Positions 1 through 9,250 of a stretch of 64,000 bases of DNA are shown here, one piece after another. The number at the start of each line of letters is the position of its first letter. The first letter of the stretch is position 1. The notes under the pieces were generated by a model, which did no database searches, was not told the origin of the DNA, and saw only the letters and a list, made by a program, of their open reading frames with translations. Both the position numbers and the translations under genes were made by a program. Origin of the DNA: Catenibacillus scindens (GTDB lineage Bacteria > Bacillota > Clostridia > Lachnospirales > Lachnospiraceae); contig NZ_JACHFW010000002.1 of NCBI RefSeq assembly GCF_014202115.1, positions 358,318 through 422,317 on the forward strand. The letters run 5' to 3'.

Positions 1-361
1 ACAGAACAGGAACCGTGCCCTCTCTGTATAGAAACAGGGCCTGAGCCACTGTATGTCCGCAGTCAAACCTCTCTCCCCATGGAGAATATTTTCCATTTTC
101 AAACCATTCCAGAAACCGGTTCATAATATCGTGGGTGTGAACACCTCCCGTTTCCCCCATACTCTGCGCTAAGCAAAGGGTCATGCTCCCGTCATCTGAC
201 CAGGTTCCCTCCGGCTGTCCATGGGTTCCTCCGCCCATCATTCCGTTCACAGGATTTAATTTCAGACGTTCTCTTCCGCGAAATTCCACAGGAACCCCCA
301 GTGCATCTCCTACGCATACCCCATAAATCCCGCTGCGTATCTGATACATTTTGTCCGTCAT
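1..361 (-). CDS. ADP-ribosylglycohydrolase family protein, 3' end outside the window
   Basis: The N-terminal 120 residues are present and the rest runs off the left edge. The start begins MTDKMYQIRSGIYGV and is followed by GDALGVPVEF and WSDDGSMTLCLAQS, the two N-terminal signatures of the DraG/ADP-ribosylglycohydrolase family, in which the acidic residues of the second motif bind catalytic Mg2+. The family removes ADP-ribose from proteins or small molecules; the substrate here cannot be told. The next gene on the same strand ends just upstream, at 375, so the two are probably co-transcribed. Family assignment is firm; specificity is unknown. Confidence 0.85.
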   Translation of the reverse strand, partial: MTDKMYQIRSGIYGVCVGDALGVPVEFRGRERLKLNPVNGMMGGGTHGQPEGTWSDDGSMTLCLAQSMGETGGVHTHDIMNRFLEWFENGKYSPWGERFDCGHTVAQALFLYREGTVPVL

Positions 362-374
362 ACTTATACACTCC

Positions 375-1100
375 TCATATCTTTTGATATTCCTGTTCTT
401 CGCCATAATGGTTCATGTCAGAAAAACATTGATAGACAAGGTTCTCATCTGTCAGGCAAAACTCCATATCTATACAGCGGTTTGCCTCAGAAAAAGCCTG
501 CGCAAGAGCCTGCCTCTGCCCGTCGGAATAAACGCCGGGCCTAAAATATGCCACTGTAATATGCAGCGTCAGGGGATAACCGAGAAACACAACTTTCTGA
601 AACTGTTCATACAACTCCATCAATCTGCGGCAGGACTCCTCGTCTGCCGGTTCCAGGCCCAAAACCACACTGGTATTGACCATATTAAACACGCTGACCG
701 TCCGGACTCTGATGGGAAGCCCTTTTCCCTTCCCAATCTTTGTCCAAAGCTCCCCGACAGCCCTGCGGTTTCCCTCCATCTGTTCCGCAAGCCAGGGACT
801 GCGCTCCCCATTGTTCAGGTCATGGAGCGTCACATGGAACGTAGAGCAGTCGATAGGCTCTGCCAGCATATCCTTGCATTGACTATATAAAATATCCTGC
901 AGCGCCTTCACCTGGGCTTTTACATGGCTGTCCACATGATATATTACAGTATCGCCATAAAAAGGCAGAAATTTTCCCTGACTGTCCACTTTATATTTCA
1001 GCCTCGGATTCGTCTCAAATGTTCCATCATGGGGCAGACTGTCCCTCATAAATCCCAATGTGCGCTGCCTGTACTGTTCCAGATTCTCAATAACTGCCAT
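375..1100 (-). CDS. 2H phosphoesterase-like protein
   Basis: A 241-residue cytoplasmic protein with no signal peptide or membrane segment. Two H-x-T motifs are visible, HVT at residues 89-91 (FHVTLHDL) and HIT at 180-182 (LTLHITVAYF), the spacing expected of the paired catalytic histidines in the 2H (LigT/RNA 2',3'-cyclic phosphodiesterase-like) superfamily. Members cleave or ligate 2',5' or cyclic phosphodiester bonds in RNA or nucleotides. It is followed 13 bases later by the ADP-ribosylglycohydrolase, which may indicate a shared role in nucleotide or RNA-end processing, but that is inference. The motifs are seen directly; the precise substrate is not predictable. Confidence 0.65.
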   Translation of the reverse strand: MAVIENLEQYRQRTLGFMRDSLPHDGTFETNPRLKYKVDSQGKFLPFYGDTVIYHVDSHVKAQVKALQDILYSQCKDMLAEPIDCSTFHVTLHDLNNGERSPWLAEQMEGNRRAVGELWTKIGKGKGLPIRVRTVSVFNMVNTSVVLGLEPADEESCRRLMELYEQFQKVVFLGYPLTLHITVAYFRPGVYSDGQRQALAQAFSEANRCIDMEFCLTDENLVYQCFSDMNHYGEEQEYQKI

Positions 1101-1133
1101 CCTTCTCTCCCTTCCGCCATACTTCTTTACACC

Positions 1134-1868
1134 TTATGAAGTAAGTAAATACTTCCGCGCATTTTCAAAAGCAACCGCATCCGCGTATTCTCCGGAGCAA
1201 TGCTCATATAGATAACACAGTCCCTTCTCCACGCTGGGCGGCCGGTGATTCATACGATGGGTATCCGACCCAAGAAAAGATACTTTTTCCTCCAGAAGAA
1301 GCTTTCTTGCTCTTTTAAAATCGCCTTCGTCATCTTTTTCCAGGCTGTAGGCGTTGATCTGCAGAAAACATCCCATATCCAGCATTTTTTCCGTTGTTTT
1401 TCCATCATCAAGAAAAGGATAGCGTTCCATATGGGCAATAACCGGACGCCAGCCGGCTTTCCTCATCAAAAAAATGATCTGCAGCGCTTCCGAAGGCTGA
1501 ATCCTGACGCTAAATTCTGTCAGAACATATCTCGTACCGTTCATTGACGGAAACCTTCCCGACTTTAAATGTTCCATGGTTTCGCCCATATGGGCGATAT
1601 CACACCGGACTTCGCATCCCGGAAATATCTTTATTCCAAGAGGCAGTTTCTCAGTCTGCTCCTTCAGGCTCTGGTAATTCTTCCTTACACGTTCAGGGTC
1701 TGCCAAAAACGCCGAACTGTGAGGTGTTGTGAAGAATGTCCGTACTCCCTGCTGATAGGCCATAAATATCATGATTTCAGACATCTCCAGACTAAACGAA
1801 CCGTCGTCCACTTCCGGAATCAGGTGTGAATGAATATCTGTCATACAAATGTCCCTATATGCCGCCAT
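1134..1868 (-). CDS. CpsB/CapC-type PHP-domain tyrosine-protein phosphatase
   Basis: The protein opens with DIHSHLIPEVDDG (residues 11-23), the metal-binding H-x-H motif of the PHP fold followed by the DDG signature of CpsB/CapC/YwqE phosphatases. FFTTPHSS, EVRCDIAHM and SDTHRMNHRPPS are the further metal-ligand segments in the usual order, and the length of 244 residues is standard. The family dephosphorylates the tyrosine kinase that regulates capsule or exopolysaccharide export. No CpsC/CpsD kinase pair lies beside it, so its partner must be elsewhere. Translation could start at Met1 or Met9; both have weak purine-rich upstream sequence. Confidence 0.85.
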   Translation of the reverse strand: MAAYRDICMTDIHSHLIPEVDDGSFSLEMSEIMIFMAYQQGVRTFFTTPHSSAFLADPERVRKNYQSLKEQTEKLPLGIKIFPGCEVRCDIAHMGETMEHLKSGRFPSMNGTRYVLTEFSVRIQPSEALQIIFLMRKAGWRPVIAHMERYPFLDDGKTTEKMLDMGCFLQINAYSLEKDDEGDFKRARKLLLEEKVSFLGSDTHRMNHRPPSVEKGLCYLYEHCSGEYADAVAFENARKYLLTS

Positions 1869-1924
1869 CTTCCTTCTTCTTTCTTTATTTCCGCGGGCAG
1901 TGAACCAGGCGGACGCCAGGCTTA

Positions 1925-2758
1925 TTATTCTGTCACAGCGCTCTGACTGCTCTCATCTGTGCCGGTAACGTCGGCGCTTTCATCGACGCTCTGGCCGGTT
2001 TCACCGGAAACACTCTCTCCAGTCCCGCTCTGGGCCGACTCTGACATCTCTCCCTCGGTCAGGCTTTCCACAAATGATTTTACCTGAGAGTCCTGGGTCA
2101 TGGCCTGAGTCAGTTTTTCGCTGGTGGATGTGTACAGTTCCCGGATATCCGAATCCGACATACGTTCGTTAATGTACTTTTGTATTTCGGTACTGTACAC
2201 ATAGTCTGCGGCTGAAGAACTGTACTCTCCGGGGTAAATGTAATAGCTTCCGTCATCTTTCTGCATCACATATATATAACTGATGTTGGGGATTAAAGTT
2301 TCTATGCCGTCAATCTTTAGATCATCATAGATAAATACCACCTTGGATGACTCATCCATGCCTTCCTTAATATAACAGGCTGTATTTTCATAGGCTGTAA
2401 TGATCTGGGCCGTGGCTGTAATCACATCACTGTTGAGAATCTGGTCCGTGTTATAGAGCGTTTTTAAAGTTTCAATATCCGCCTGAACAAATGCGGTGCG
2501 GTAGCGGGCTACAAGATCTTCAATCTGAGTCTGAACCTGCTCATCTGACAACTGGGGGACTGTATCATCCTGGCCGCTTTCGGCCGTGCCGCCGGTCTCC
2601 TGGCTGCTCTGGGCCGAGGTGTCTGTATTTGTATCACCATTTCCTGAAAAATTTACGATCAAAGCCGCAATGACAGCAACAACAACGATCAAAGCTAAAA
2701 TCATCATTATGATCTTCTTATGTTCCCCCGATGCAAAATTTGGCACTGTGGTTTTCAT
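1925..2758 (-). CDS. Membrane-anchored extracytoplasmic protein of unknown function
   Basis: I place the start at Met MKTTVPNFASGE because AAAGGAG lies eight bases upstream; the frame stays open for 37 more codons without such a site. The 277-residue product has one transmembrane segment at about residues 15-37 and then a Ser/Thr/Gln-rich linker. A globular domain of about 130 residues follows, beginning near QIEDLVARYRTAFVQ, whose pattern suggests an NTF2-like fold. The tail from about residue 245 is acidic and Ser/Gly/Glu-rich, resembling a surface-exposed linker. No enzymatic motif is visible. The membrane topology is clear; the fold guess is weak and the function unknown. Confidence 0.7.
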   Translation of the reverse strand: MKTTVPNFASGEHKKIIMMILALIVVVAVIAALIVNFSGNGDTNTDTSAQSSQETGGTAESGQDDTVPQLSDEQVQTQIEDLVARYRTAFVQADIETLKTLYNTDQILNSDVITATAQIITAYENTACYIKEGMDESSKVVFIYDDLKIDGIETLIPNISYIYVMQKDDGSYYIYPGEYSSSAADYVYSTEIQKYINERMSDSDIRELYTSTSEKLTQAMTQDSQVKSFVESLTEGEMSESAQSGTGESVSGETGQSVDESADVTGTDESSQSAVTE

Positions 2759-2948
2759 AAACGTTTCTCCTTTGCTGATAATTGCAATTTTTACCACATA
2801 TATTGTACCAAAAAACCACTTAAAAAGCAATATCCATTCATTTTCCCCACTTCGACACCACTTTTGCATAAAAAAAGTCCATTTTTGATCCTCCGAATCA
2901 TTTTTTCACAGTTTGCGCGGTACATACACCGGCCTGGCTGTTACTGTT

Positions 2949-3122
2949 GTAACTATTCAGCCATGCCTCTCGGATTCCCGCAGCTAACGCTGCTTTACCG
3001 CCGCTTACGCGGCTGAATCCTCGATTATGGCTAAACGCCATATGTCTGGTTTAATAAAAAATCCTCTGCAAGTAAACTTGCGCCGTATTTTTATTAAACT
3101 AGCCGCATGGCTGAATAGTTAC
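2949..3122. repeat. Palindromic intergenic element, long form (GTAAC..TTCAGCC termini)
   Basis: The element is bounded by a perfect 18-base inverted repeat, GTAACTATTCAGCCATGC at 2949-2966 and its complement at 3105-3122. The left half is homologous to the compact copy at 5091-5184. The right half looks inserted and includes a smaller palindrome around 3070, GCAAGTAAACTTGC, and complementary arms TTTAATAAAAA/TTTTTATTAAA. It fills most of the 420-base gap between the anchored protein gene and tRNA-Arg. No protein can be read from it. Confidence 0.75.
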
Positions 3123-3146
3123 TGACAATTTTTTTAAAATCAGGCA

Positions 3147-3175
3147 TTGCATTTTTCAAAAAAATGATGTATACT
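3147..3175 (+). promoter_or_regulatory. Promoter of tRNA-Arg
   Basis: A -35 element TTGCAT (3147-3152) and a -10 element TATACT (3170-3175) are separated by exactly 17 bases and end seven bases before the mature tRNA start. The spacing and position fit a primary-sigma promoter. Confidence 0.6.
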
Positions 3176-3181
3176 ACTCAG

Positions 3182-3253
3182 GTACCTGTAGCTCAGTGGA
3201 TAGAGCACTGGCCTCCGGAGCCAGGTGCGAGGGTTCGATTCCCTTCAGGTACA
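3182..3253 (+). tRNA. tRNA-Arg (anticodon CCG)
   Basis: The cloverleaf is complete. The acceptor stem pairs GTACCTG with CAGGTAC and is followed by discriminator A. The D arm contains GCTC/GAGC and the anticodon stem CTGGC/GCCAG encloses loop CTCCGGA, giving anticodon CCG. The T arm has loop TTCGATT closed by GAGGG/CCCTT. The CCA end is not encoded. A strong terminator follows directly, so this tRNA is transcribed alone. It reads the arginine codon CGG. Confidence 0.95.
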
Positions 3254-3257
3254 TTTC

Positions 3258-3286
3258 GCCGATTCCGCTGGAATCGGCTTTTTTCT
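3258..3286 (+). terminator. Intrinsic terminator of tRNA-Arg
   Basis: Stem GCCGATTCC/GGAATCGGC with loop GCT is followed by a run of six T, then CTTTTT. It begins five bases after the tRNA. Confidence 0.85.
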
Positions 3287-3408
3287 TTTTCACAGATCAC
3301 ATATACAAAAACCGCTCCTCCCCAAATCACTCCAGGAAGAAGCGGAAAGTATGGCCGGGGCGTTCCTCCCCAGATAGAGAAAACTGCGCCCAAGATTTTT
3401 TTATTCCT

Positions 3409-3509
3409 GCGGGCAGTGAACCAAGTGTTCGTGTGCGCGCCCGCGCGTCCATTTATCGGTGCTAAACGTGTGCCGATGGAACACGTTTAGCACCGACCGC
3501 AGCGGAGAG
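3409..3509. repeat. Hairpin repeat with GGGCAGTGAACCA and CACCGACCGnAGCG modules
   Basis: The 327-base gap between the tRNA terminator and the polyphosphate kinase gene contains no gene. It holds a 15-base sequence GCGGGCAGTGAACCA (3409-3423) that recurs exactly at 1893-1907. Next comes a perfect 14-base hairpin, GGTGCTAAACGTGT (3458-3471) with its complement (3481-3494), and then CACCGACCGCAGCGGAGAG (3491-3509). The hairpin-then-CACCGACCG architecture reappears with a different stem sequence at 41973-42029. Confidence 0.6.
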
Positions 3510-3580
3510 TACCAAATTTTTGCGGCTTACGCTAAACTAACTATTTCCATGTCCCTCAGCTCGCTGCGGGGTAATTGACT

Positions 3581-5065
3581 TTATTTCAGCCGTTCTTCAA
3601 GGGCCTCCACAACCGTTTCCAGCACCTTCACTCTGGCATAATATTTACAGTTGCCCTCTACAATGACCCATGGGGCATAACTAGTGGATGTACGGATGAT
3701 CATCTCATTCACTGCCTCCTCATACTGAGGCCATTTTTCCCTGTTTCTCCAGTCCTCGTCAGTAATCTTCCACTGTTTCTCCGGATTTTCCATGCGCTCC
3801 TTAAATCGTCGCTCCTGCTCGTCCTGATCAATGTGCATCCAGAATTTAATAACCACGGCCCCGGCATTATACAGGTGTTCTTCCATCTGGTTGATCTCCT
3901 TGTAGGCTCTGTGCCACTCTGCCGATGTGCAGAAACCTTCGATCCGCTCCACCATCACCCGGCCATACCAGGTACGGTCAAAGATAGCAATATGACCGGC
4001 CTTTGGCATATTGTTCCAGAACCGCCATAAATAGTGGTGAGACTTCTCAATATCATTGGGTGAGGCGGTGGGGATTACTTCATACCCCCTGGGGTCCAGC
4101 TCCGCCGTCAGCCTTTTTATAGCTCCACCTTTTCCCCCGGCGTCCCAGCCCTCAAAAGCGAGGACAACAGGCACACGTCTGCGGTACAACTCGCTGTGGA
4201 GTACAGACAGCCTCTTTTGGAGATGATTCAGCTTTTTCTTATACTCATCTTTAGTAAAACTCTTTGTAAGATCCACGCCATCCAGCACCGATGTGGTAAA
4301 TTCCGGCGATGGGGCATAAGCCTCATAGTCATCCTGCCCGCTGTCAGGGGATTTAACGTTTTTAATCTTCGCTTTTAAGGCGTTGACTACTGTAGAAATA
4401 ATCTTTGCCGCCGCGAAATCTTTGTGAGTAGCTTCCACGATGGTCCATGGTGCAAAGGCTGTATCTGTCTTTTCAAGCATATCCTCATAGACGCCCACAT
4501 ATTCATCATATTGTTTGTTATGCTTCCAGTCTTCACCGGTCACCCGCCAGCGGGTTTCCTCCGACGCCTCCAGCTTTTCAAAACGCTTTTTCTGCTCTTT
4601 TTTGGAAATATGAAGGAAAAATTTAATGATCAGCGTCCCGTCCACAGACAATTGTTCCTCAAAAGAGACGATTTCATTGTAAGCGCTCATAAGCTGCTCT
4701 TTATTCACACGGCCATCAATCCGGTCCTTCAGTACCCGGTTATACCAGCTCCGGTCAAAAACATGGATACGTCCCTTTGCCGGAGTCTTTGTCCAAAAGC
4801 GCCACAGGAAAGGCCGCATGGCCTCCTCCTCATTTTCTTTTTGGATGGTAAATACCTTAAATCCTCTTGGATCCATAGGATGGATCAGCCGGTTGATCAG
4901 CGTCCCTTTGCCGGAGGCGCCCCAGCCCTCAAAAATGATCATCACCGGGATATTGCACGCTTTTGCCTCCCTCTGAAGACTGGCAAGCTCGCTGTCCAGC
5001 CTGTCCAAAAGCTCCTTGGACTCCTTTTTGTCCAGATTTTTCGTCAGATCAATTCGCTCTAACAT
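3581..5065 (-). CDS. pap: Polyphosphate:AMP phosphotransferase (two-domain PPK2)
   Basis: The 494-residue protein is a head-to-tail duplication of the PPK2 kinase domain. Walker A motifs lie at GWGASGKGT (47-55) and GWDAGGKGG (306-314), with Walker B/lid motifs FDRSWYNRV and FDRTWYGRV. Two-domain (class II) PPK2 enzymes transfer phosphate from polyphosphate to AMP to make ADP, letting the cell draw on polyphosphate as an energy store. The length matches the family and the start has a GGAGGAG site. Palindromic repeats flank it on both sides and it appears to be a single-gene unit. Class II rather than nucleoside-diphosphate activity is inferred from the fused architecture. Confidence 0.9.
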   Translation of the reverse strand: MLERIDLTKNLDKKESKELLDRLDSELASLQREAKACNIPVMIIFEGWGASGKGTLINRLIHPMDPRGFKVFTIQKENEEEAMRPFLWRFWTKTPAKGRIHVFDRSWYNRVLKDRIDGRVNKEQLMSAYNEIVSFEEQLSVDGTLIIKFFLHISKKEQKKRFEKLEASEETRWRVTGEDWKHNKQYDEYVGVYEDMLEKTDTAFAPWTIVEATHKDFAAAKIISTVVNALKAKIKNVKSPDSGQDDYEAYAPSPEFTTSVLDGVDLTKSFTKDEYKKKLNHLQKRLSVLHSELYRRRVPVVLAFEGWDAGGKGGAIKRLTAELDPRGYEVIPTASPNDIEKSHHYLWRFWNNMPKAGHIAIFDRTWYGRVMVERIEGFCTSAEWHRAYKEINQMEEHLYNAGAVVIKFWMHIDQDEQERRFKERMENPEKQWKITDEDWRNREKWPQYEEAVNEMIIRTSTSYAPWVIVEGNCKYYARVKVLETVVEALEERLK

Positions 5066-5090
5066 AATAACTCCTCCTACATCTATTTTT

Positions 5091-5184
5091 GTAACGATTC
5101 AGTCCATGCATCTCGTATTCTCGCAGCTAACACAGCTTTACGCCGTATACGCGGCCAAATCCCCAATTGTGGCTGAATAGTTAC
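5091..5184. repeat. Palindromic intergenic element, compact form
   Basis: This 94-base copy runs from GTAACGATTCAGTCCATGC to TGGCTGAATAGTTAC. Its interior (CTCGCAGCTAACACAGC, ACGCCGTATACGCGG) aligns with the left part of the element at 2949-3122. It lies immediately upstream of the polyphosphate kinase gene and so may be in its leader. Confidence 0.7.
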
Positions 5185-5268
5185 CTGTTTTTTGTTAAAT
5201 TTTTCCCCGATTCACAAAAAATGAAACACAAAATACTTCTCTTTTTACCCATCAATCATATAGACGCA

Positions 5269-5310
5269 CTAACAGTTGGTCTGCCTCCATATCCGACGGC
5301 TGAACTGTTA
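5269..5310. repeat. Short palindromic element of the same family
   Basis: TAACAGTT near 5270 and GGCTGAACTGTTA (5298-5310) form inverted ends around a short spacer. The right arm is the same GGCTGAA-N-TGTTA terminus found at 51351-51365. It lies between the polyphosphate kinase gene and the RNase Y terminator. Confidence 0.45.
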
Positions 5311-5332
5311 TCATTATATTACAACTTATAGT

Positions 5333-5387
5333 AAAAGAAAAGCCCTGCATATCTGAAAAGTTTAACACTTATCAGATATGCAGGGCT
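5333..5387 (-). terminator. Intrinsic terminator of rny
   Basis: A perfect 16-base stem, AGCCCTGCATATCTGA (5341-5356) and its complement (5372-5387), is followed on the minus strand by a T-rich run (complement of AAAAGAAA). It sits 17 bases past the RNase Y stop codon. Confidence 0.85.
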
Positions 5388-5403
5388 ATATGATTGTCAG
5401 CTT

Positions 5404-6957
5404 TTATTTTGCATAATCAACAACTCGCGACTCTCTTATAACATTCACCTTAACCTGTCCCGGATATTCCATCTCTTCTTCAATACTTTTTGAAATATCG
5501 TGGGCCAGAAGGATCATATCGTCATCGCTGACTTGTTCAGGTACAACCATAATCCGAATCTCTCTCCCCGCCTGTATAGCAAAAGATTTATCCACGCCTT
5601 TAAAGTTATTGGCAATATCTTCTAATTGTTTTAATCTGTTAGTATATGTTTCCAGAGTTTCTCTGCGCGCACCTGGACGAGCGGCAGAAATAGTATCCGC
5701 TGCCTGAACGATACACGCGATCAGCGACGTTGGCTCCGTATCTCCATGGTGTGATTCCACCGCATTGATAACGATGGGGGATTCTTTGTACTTACGACAC
5801 AGATCCACACCGATCTGAATGTGTGACCCTTCCATCTCATGATCCACGGACTTGCCGATATCATGGAGCAGGCCGGCACGCTTTGCCATGCGAACATCAA
5901 CGCCAATCTCAGCGGCCAGAAGGCCGGAAAGATGAGCCACCTCAATAGAATGTTTCAGGGCGTTCTGACCATAGCTTGTACGGAATTTCATTTTTCCAAG
6001 GAGCCTTACCAGCTCCGGATGAATACCGTGGATGCCGACTTCCAGTGTCGCCGCCTCTCCTTCTTCCCGGATCATTGTCTCAACTTCTTTTTGAGCTTTT
6101 TCAACCATCTCTTCAATGCGAGCCGGATGAATACGCCCATCGACAATGAGTTTTTCCAGAGCGATCCGGGCCACTTCCCTGCGGATCGGATCAAAGCTGG
6201 ATAAAATAACCGCCTCAGGTGTGTCATCAATAATCAGGTCAACACCTGTCATCGTCTCAAGAGTGCGGATATTCCGTCCCTCCCGGCCAATAATGCGGCC
6301 TTTCATCTCATCGTTAGGAAGAGGCACAACAGAAATCGTTGTCTCCGCTACATGGTCAGCGGCACACTTTTGAATGGCTGTGACAACGTATTCTTTCGCC
6401 TTTTTTGACGCTTCCTCTTTCGCCTTGTTTTCAAGGTCCTTGACTAACATAGCCGTTTCATGTTTTACTTCGTCTTCAACAGTTTTTAAAAGATATTCTT
6501 TTGCTTGTTCGGAGGTTAAACCTGAGATTCTCTCTAATTCCTGTACCCTTTGTTCGTTAAGCGCTTCCACTTCCTGACGCATCTTGTTCAGCCGGTCTTC
6601 TCTTGAAGCTAACTGGCTCTCCTTCTTTTCAAGGGAATCGGCCTTACGATCCAATGCTTCTTCTTTTCCGAGGACACGCTTTTCGTACTTCTGCAATTCT
6701 GCTCTGCGTTCTCTGCTCTCCCGTTCCAGCTCATTTTTATTCTTCAGAGCTTCTTCTTTAACTTCAAGCAGGCCTTCGCGCTTCTTTGTCTCCGCTGTCT
6801 TCATGGCCTCATCAATAATCTCACGGGCCTTCTCCTCAGCGGTGCCAATTTTGCTCTCAACAACTTTCTTTCTATAAGAAATTGCCACATTCCAGGCAAT
6901 CAGCGCAGTAATAATCACAAAAACGATAATCACTGGTATCGCTACATATAACGGCAC
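5404..6957 (-). CDS. rny: Ribonuclease Y
   Basis: The 517-residue protein has the canonical order: an N-terminal membrane helix (about residues 5-25), a long charged coiled coil to about residue 200, a KH RNA-binding domain with [15 protein letters not shown], and an HD domain with [12 protein letters not shown] near residue 365. RNase Y is the membrane-bound endonuclease that starts bulk mRNA decay in Firmicutes. The start is GTG, preceded by AAGGAGG at good spacing. It follows recX after a 132-base gap without a clear terminator, so some readthrough from recA-recX is possible. It ends in its own strong terminator. Identification is secure. Confidence 0.97.
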   Translation of the reverse strand: MPLYVAIPVIIVFVIITALIAWNVAISYRKKVVESKIGTAEEKAREIIDEAMKTAETKKREGLLEVKEEALKNKNELERESRERRAELQKYEKRVLGKEEALDRKADSLEKKESQLASREDRLNKMRQEVEALNEQRVQELERISGLTSEQAKEYLLKTVEDEVKHETAMLVKDLENKAKEEASKKAKEYVVTAIQKCAADHVAETTISVVPLPNDEMKGRIIGREGRNIRTLETMTGVDLIIDDTPEAVILSSFDPIRREVARIALEKLIVDGRIHPARIEEMVEKAQKEVETMIREEGEAATLEVGIHGIHPELVRLLGKMKFRTSYGQNALKHSIEVAHLSGLLAAEIGVDVRMAKRAGLLHDIGKSVDHEMEGSHIQIGVDLCRKYKESPIVINAVESHHGDTEPTSLIACIVQAADTISAARPGARRETLETYTNRLKQLEDIANNFKGVDKSFAIQAGREIRIMVVPEQVSDDDMILLAHDISKSIEEEMEYPGQVKVNVIRESRVVDYAK

Positions 6958-7089
6958 AAGAGCACCTCCTTATTTAGTTTTCATTGTACAGATATACAAC
7001 ATATAAATTTTATACTTTTTTTAATATTATGTCAAGTAGCATATCAATTATTTTTAGACATAGTAACTAAAAACGACTGTCAATATATA

Positions 7090-7710
7090 TTAAATACTGT
7101 CAAATTCCTTGATAACACTGAGGACATCTCCGTATTGATAACCTTTGCGAAGGAAATAATTAAGAATCTTCCGGCGTTTTTCAGGCGTCAGATCCGTCTC
7201 TCCACTGAACTTTCCAGTGTAAAGGCGGCGGATATTTTCCAGATCACTATCCTCCCATTCTTCCAGGCAAGTCTCAACAATCTGGGGATCAATCCCCTTC
7301 GCCGCCAGTGTCTGGGCAACCATTTTACGGCTTTTTCCAGTTGAATGATATAAGAGATAATTTCGGGCATACCGCTCATCATCAATATAATGGTAAGATT
7401 GTACATAATCCAAAGCTTTATGAACAGCCTCTTTGGGGAATCCCTGAAGCGTCAGCCGCTCATAAAGCTCCCGCCATGTATAGTCTCTTCGCTCCAGCAT
7501 AGACAGGGCTTTCTCTTTGGCAGGCCTTAAAATACAGGTCTCATAAAGGCGGGCGTAGTCTTCCTCTGAAAGTTCACGTCCCTCATACAGTTCCAGTGTC
7601 TCTGCCTGTGATGCCGGCATCACCCATGACACCTCGTCGTCAACAGTCACCCGGACCTTTGTCCGGTTCACAGACTCCATCCGGGTGACTATCATAAAAT
7701 TACTGCTCAT
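7090..7710 (-). CDS. recX: Regulatory protein RecX
   Basis: The 206-residue protein consists of RecX-type three-helix repeats, recognisable from [36 protein letters not shown] and the C-terminal [19 protein letters not shown]. RecX binds RecA filaments and limits their activity. Its start overlaps the recA stop codon by 11 bases, implying translational coupling and joint SOS induction from the recA promoter. The first Met lacks a strong ribosome binding site, which fits translation by reinitiation after recA. Confidence 0.93.
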   Translation of the reverse strand: MSSNFMIVTRMESVNRTKVRVTVDDEVSWVMPASQAETLELYEGRELSEEDYARLYETCILRPAKEKALSMLERRDYTWRELYERLTLQGFPKEAVHKALDYVQSYHYIDDERYARNYLLYHSTGKSRKMVAQTLAAKGIDPQIVETCLEEWEDSDLENIRRLYTGKFSGETDLTPEKRRKILNYFLRKGYQYGDVLSVIKEFDSI

Positions 7711-8800
7711 CGCTGTCCATCAGAGGAAACAGTGTGCCATCCTCGCCCTCCTCAGGCTCTGCCGCTGACGGCTGAGTGGATGGTGCCAGACCAAAATGCT
7801 CGCGGACTTTATTCTCAACCTCGTCAAGAATCTGAGGATGCTCGGCAAGATACTGCTTGGTATTCTCCCGACCCTGGCCGATCTTTGCGTCCTTATAGGA
7901 GTACCATGCGCCACTCTTTACAACGATTCCTACATTAGCAGCAAGATCCAGCACATCCCCTTCTCTGGAGATACCCTTTCCGAACATAATATCAAATTCT
8001 GCCTCCTTAAACGGCGGGGCGATCTTATTCTTAACAACCTTAATGCGGGCCCGGTTGCCGACGATCTCACCGCCCATCTTAAGTGATTCAATCCGGCGAA
8101 TATCCAGGCGGATGGAAGCGTAGAATTTCAATGCCCGGCCTCCGGTGGTCGTCTCAGGGCTTCCGAACATAACACCAACTTTCTCACGGAGCTGGTTAAT
8201 AAAGACAACGATACAGTTAGACTTGCTGATGACGGCTGTCAGCTTTCTCAGTGCCTGGGACATCAGCCTGGCCTGAAGGCCTACATGACTGTCGCCCATA
8301 TCGCCGTCGATCTCCGCTTTGGGAACAAGAGCGGCCACAGAGTCCACAACAACAATGTCCACAGCACCGGAGCGTACCATGGTCTCTGTAATCTCCAGCG
8401 CCTGTTCCCCATTATCCGGCTGTGAAATATAAAGGTTATCAATATCTACGCCGATATTCCGGGCGTAAGCCGGATCCAAGGCATGTTCCGCGTCAATAAA
8501 TCCCGCGATACCGCCCCTCTTCTGAACTTCCGCGATCATATGTAAAGTAACTGTCGTCTTACCGGAAGATTCCGGACCGTAAATCTCTATAATTCTTCCC
8601 CTGGGGATACCTCCAAGGCCCAAAGCCAGATCCAGGCTCAAAGCTCCTGTGGGCACAGTCTCCACATCCATGGAAGTTCCCTTATCTCCCAGCTTCATTA
8701 TGGAACCTTTACCGTACTGCTTCTCAATCTGAGCCAGCGCCGCGTCCAGCGCCTTCATCTTTTCACTTTTATCCAAAGTCTTCTCATTCTTTTCTGCCAT
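7700..8800 (-). CDS. recA: Recombinase RecA
   Basis: I chose the start [14 protein letters not shown] (366 residues) because AGGAAG lies nine bases upstream; the frame extends 38 codons further into a palindromic repeat that is unlikely to be coding. Walker A is GPESSGKT (residues 75-82), followed by the DNA-binding L1/L2 loops and the interface segment [20 protein letters not shown]. RecA carries out strand exchange and stimulates LexA self-cleavage. The upstream promoter overlaps a LexA box region, and recX follows with overlap. The C-terminal tail is acidic (EPEEGEDG), as usual for the family. Confidence 0.98.
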   Translation of the reverse strand: MAEKNEKTLDKSEKMKALDAALAQIEKQYGKGSIMKLGDKGTSMDVETVPTGALSLDLALGLGGIPRGRIIEIYGPESSGKTTVTLHMIAEVQKRGGIAGFIDAEHALDPAYARNIGVDIDNLYISQPDNGEQALEITETMVRSGAVDIVVVDSVAALVPKAEIDGDMGDSHVGLQARLMSQALRKLTAVISKSNCIVVFINQLREKVGVMFGSPETTTGGRALKFYASIRLDIRRIESLKMGGEIVGNRARIKVVKNKIAPPFKEAEFDIMFGKGISREGDVLDLAANVGIVVKSGAWYSYKDAKIGQGRENTKQYLAEHPQILDEVENKVREHFGLAPSTQPSAAEPEEGEDGTLFPLMDSDEQ

Positions 8801-8843
8801 GATCCAATCTTCCTTTTCTTTATTTTTTTGTGAGACAGGCGAC

Positions 8844-8904
8844 AAAAGGTCATAAATTTTCATGCTTGCATGAAAAGCATGACCTTTTGACCCTGGCATC
8901 ATAT
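8844..8904. repeat. Palindromic repeat in the recA leader (GGTCATGC / TGGCATCAT type)
   Basis: Arms AAAAGGTCAT-AAATTTTCATG (8844-8864) and CATGAAAAGCATGACCTTTT form an imperfect hairpin and are followed by GACCCTGGCATCAT. The same hairpin occurs at 41914-41954, where it lies just inside an ATGATGCCA end. Given the mapped promoter at 8962-8990, it falls inside the recA 5' untranslated region, between the operator and the ribosome binding site. Confidence 0.65.
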
Positions 8905-8937
8905 AATTTGACATCTAAAATATATCCGGCAGCAGCG

Positions 8938-8990
8938 CGAACATTTGTTCTTTTCAAAGTTATTTTAATAGATTCTTTCCCGCTTGTCAA
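8938..8990 (-). promoter_or_regulatory. recA promoter with LexA box
   Basis: On the minus strand, TTGACA (8985-8990) and TAAAAT (8962-8967) are separated by 17 bases. The palindrome CGAACATTTGTTC (8938-8950), matching the Gram-positive LexA consensus CGAAC-N4-GTTCG/C, lies about 10 bases past the -10 element. Repressor bound there would block transcription start. The same core occurs before the polymerase Y gene. Confidence 0.88.
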
Positions 8991-9180
8991 TACATCATTA
9001 TTATACTGTCGGCAGAAAATCCTGTAAACCGGTTTTTTCCGGGAAAATCCGACATTCTCATACTTTATCGTCAGCGAATCCGCAAAATGCTCTTTTATAC
9101 GACTGTAAAAAACTGATTCTGTCGATGTGTTTTTTGTATCCAGAACTCGGCAAGGCTGACTTTACTTCTTCCACACAAAC

Positions 9181-9210
9181 AAAAAGAATCCTGCTTTTCA
9201 GGATTCCTTT
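9181..9210 (-). terminator. Intrinsic terminator after the zinc-ribbon protein gene
   Basis: Stem GAATCCTG/CAGGATTC is followed on the minus strand by TTTTTG. It separates the gene ending at 9251 from the recA promoter. The 9000-9180 interval holds nothing else recognisable. Confidence 0.8.
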
Positions 9211-9250
9211 TCAATACTCTGTTGTTTAACGCCTCACGCCTGGCAGGGGC

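Noticed and set aside
351..1547. Plus-strand open frames opposite the phosphoesterase and CpsB genes
   Set aside because: They mirror strongly conserved minus-strand genes and have no recognisable motifs or ribosome binding sites.
8801..8914. N-terminal extension of RecA by 38 residues
   Set aside because: The extra codons fall in a palindromic repeat and the internal Met has the only good ribosome binding site and the family-typical start.
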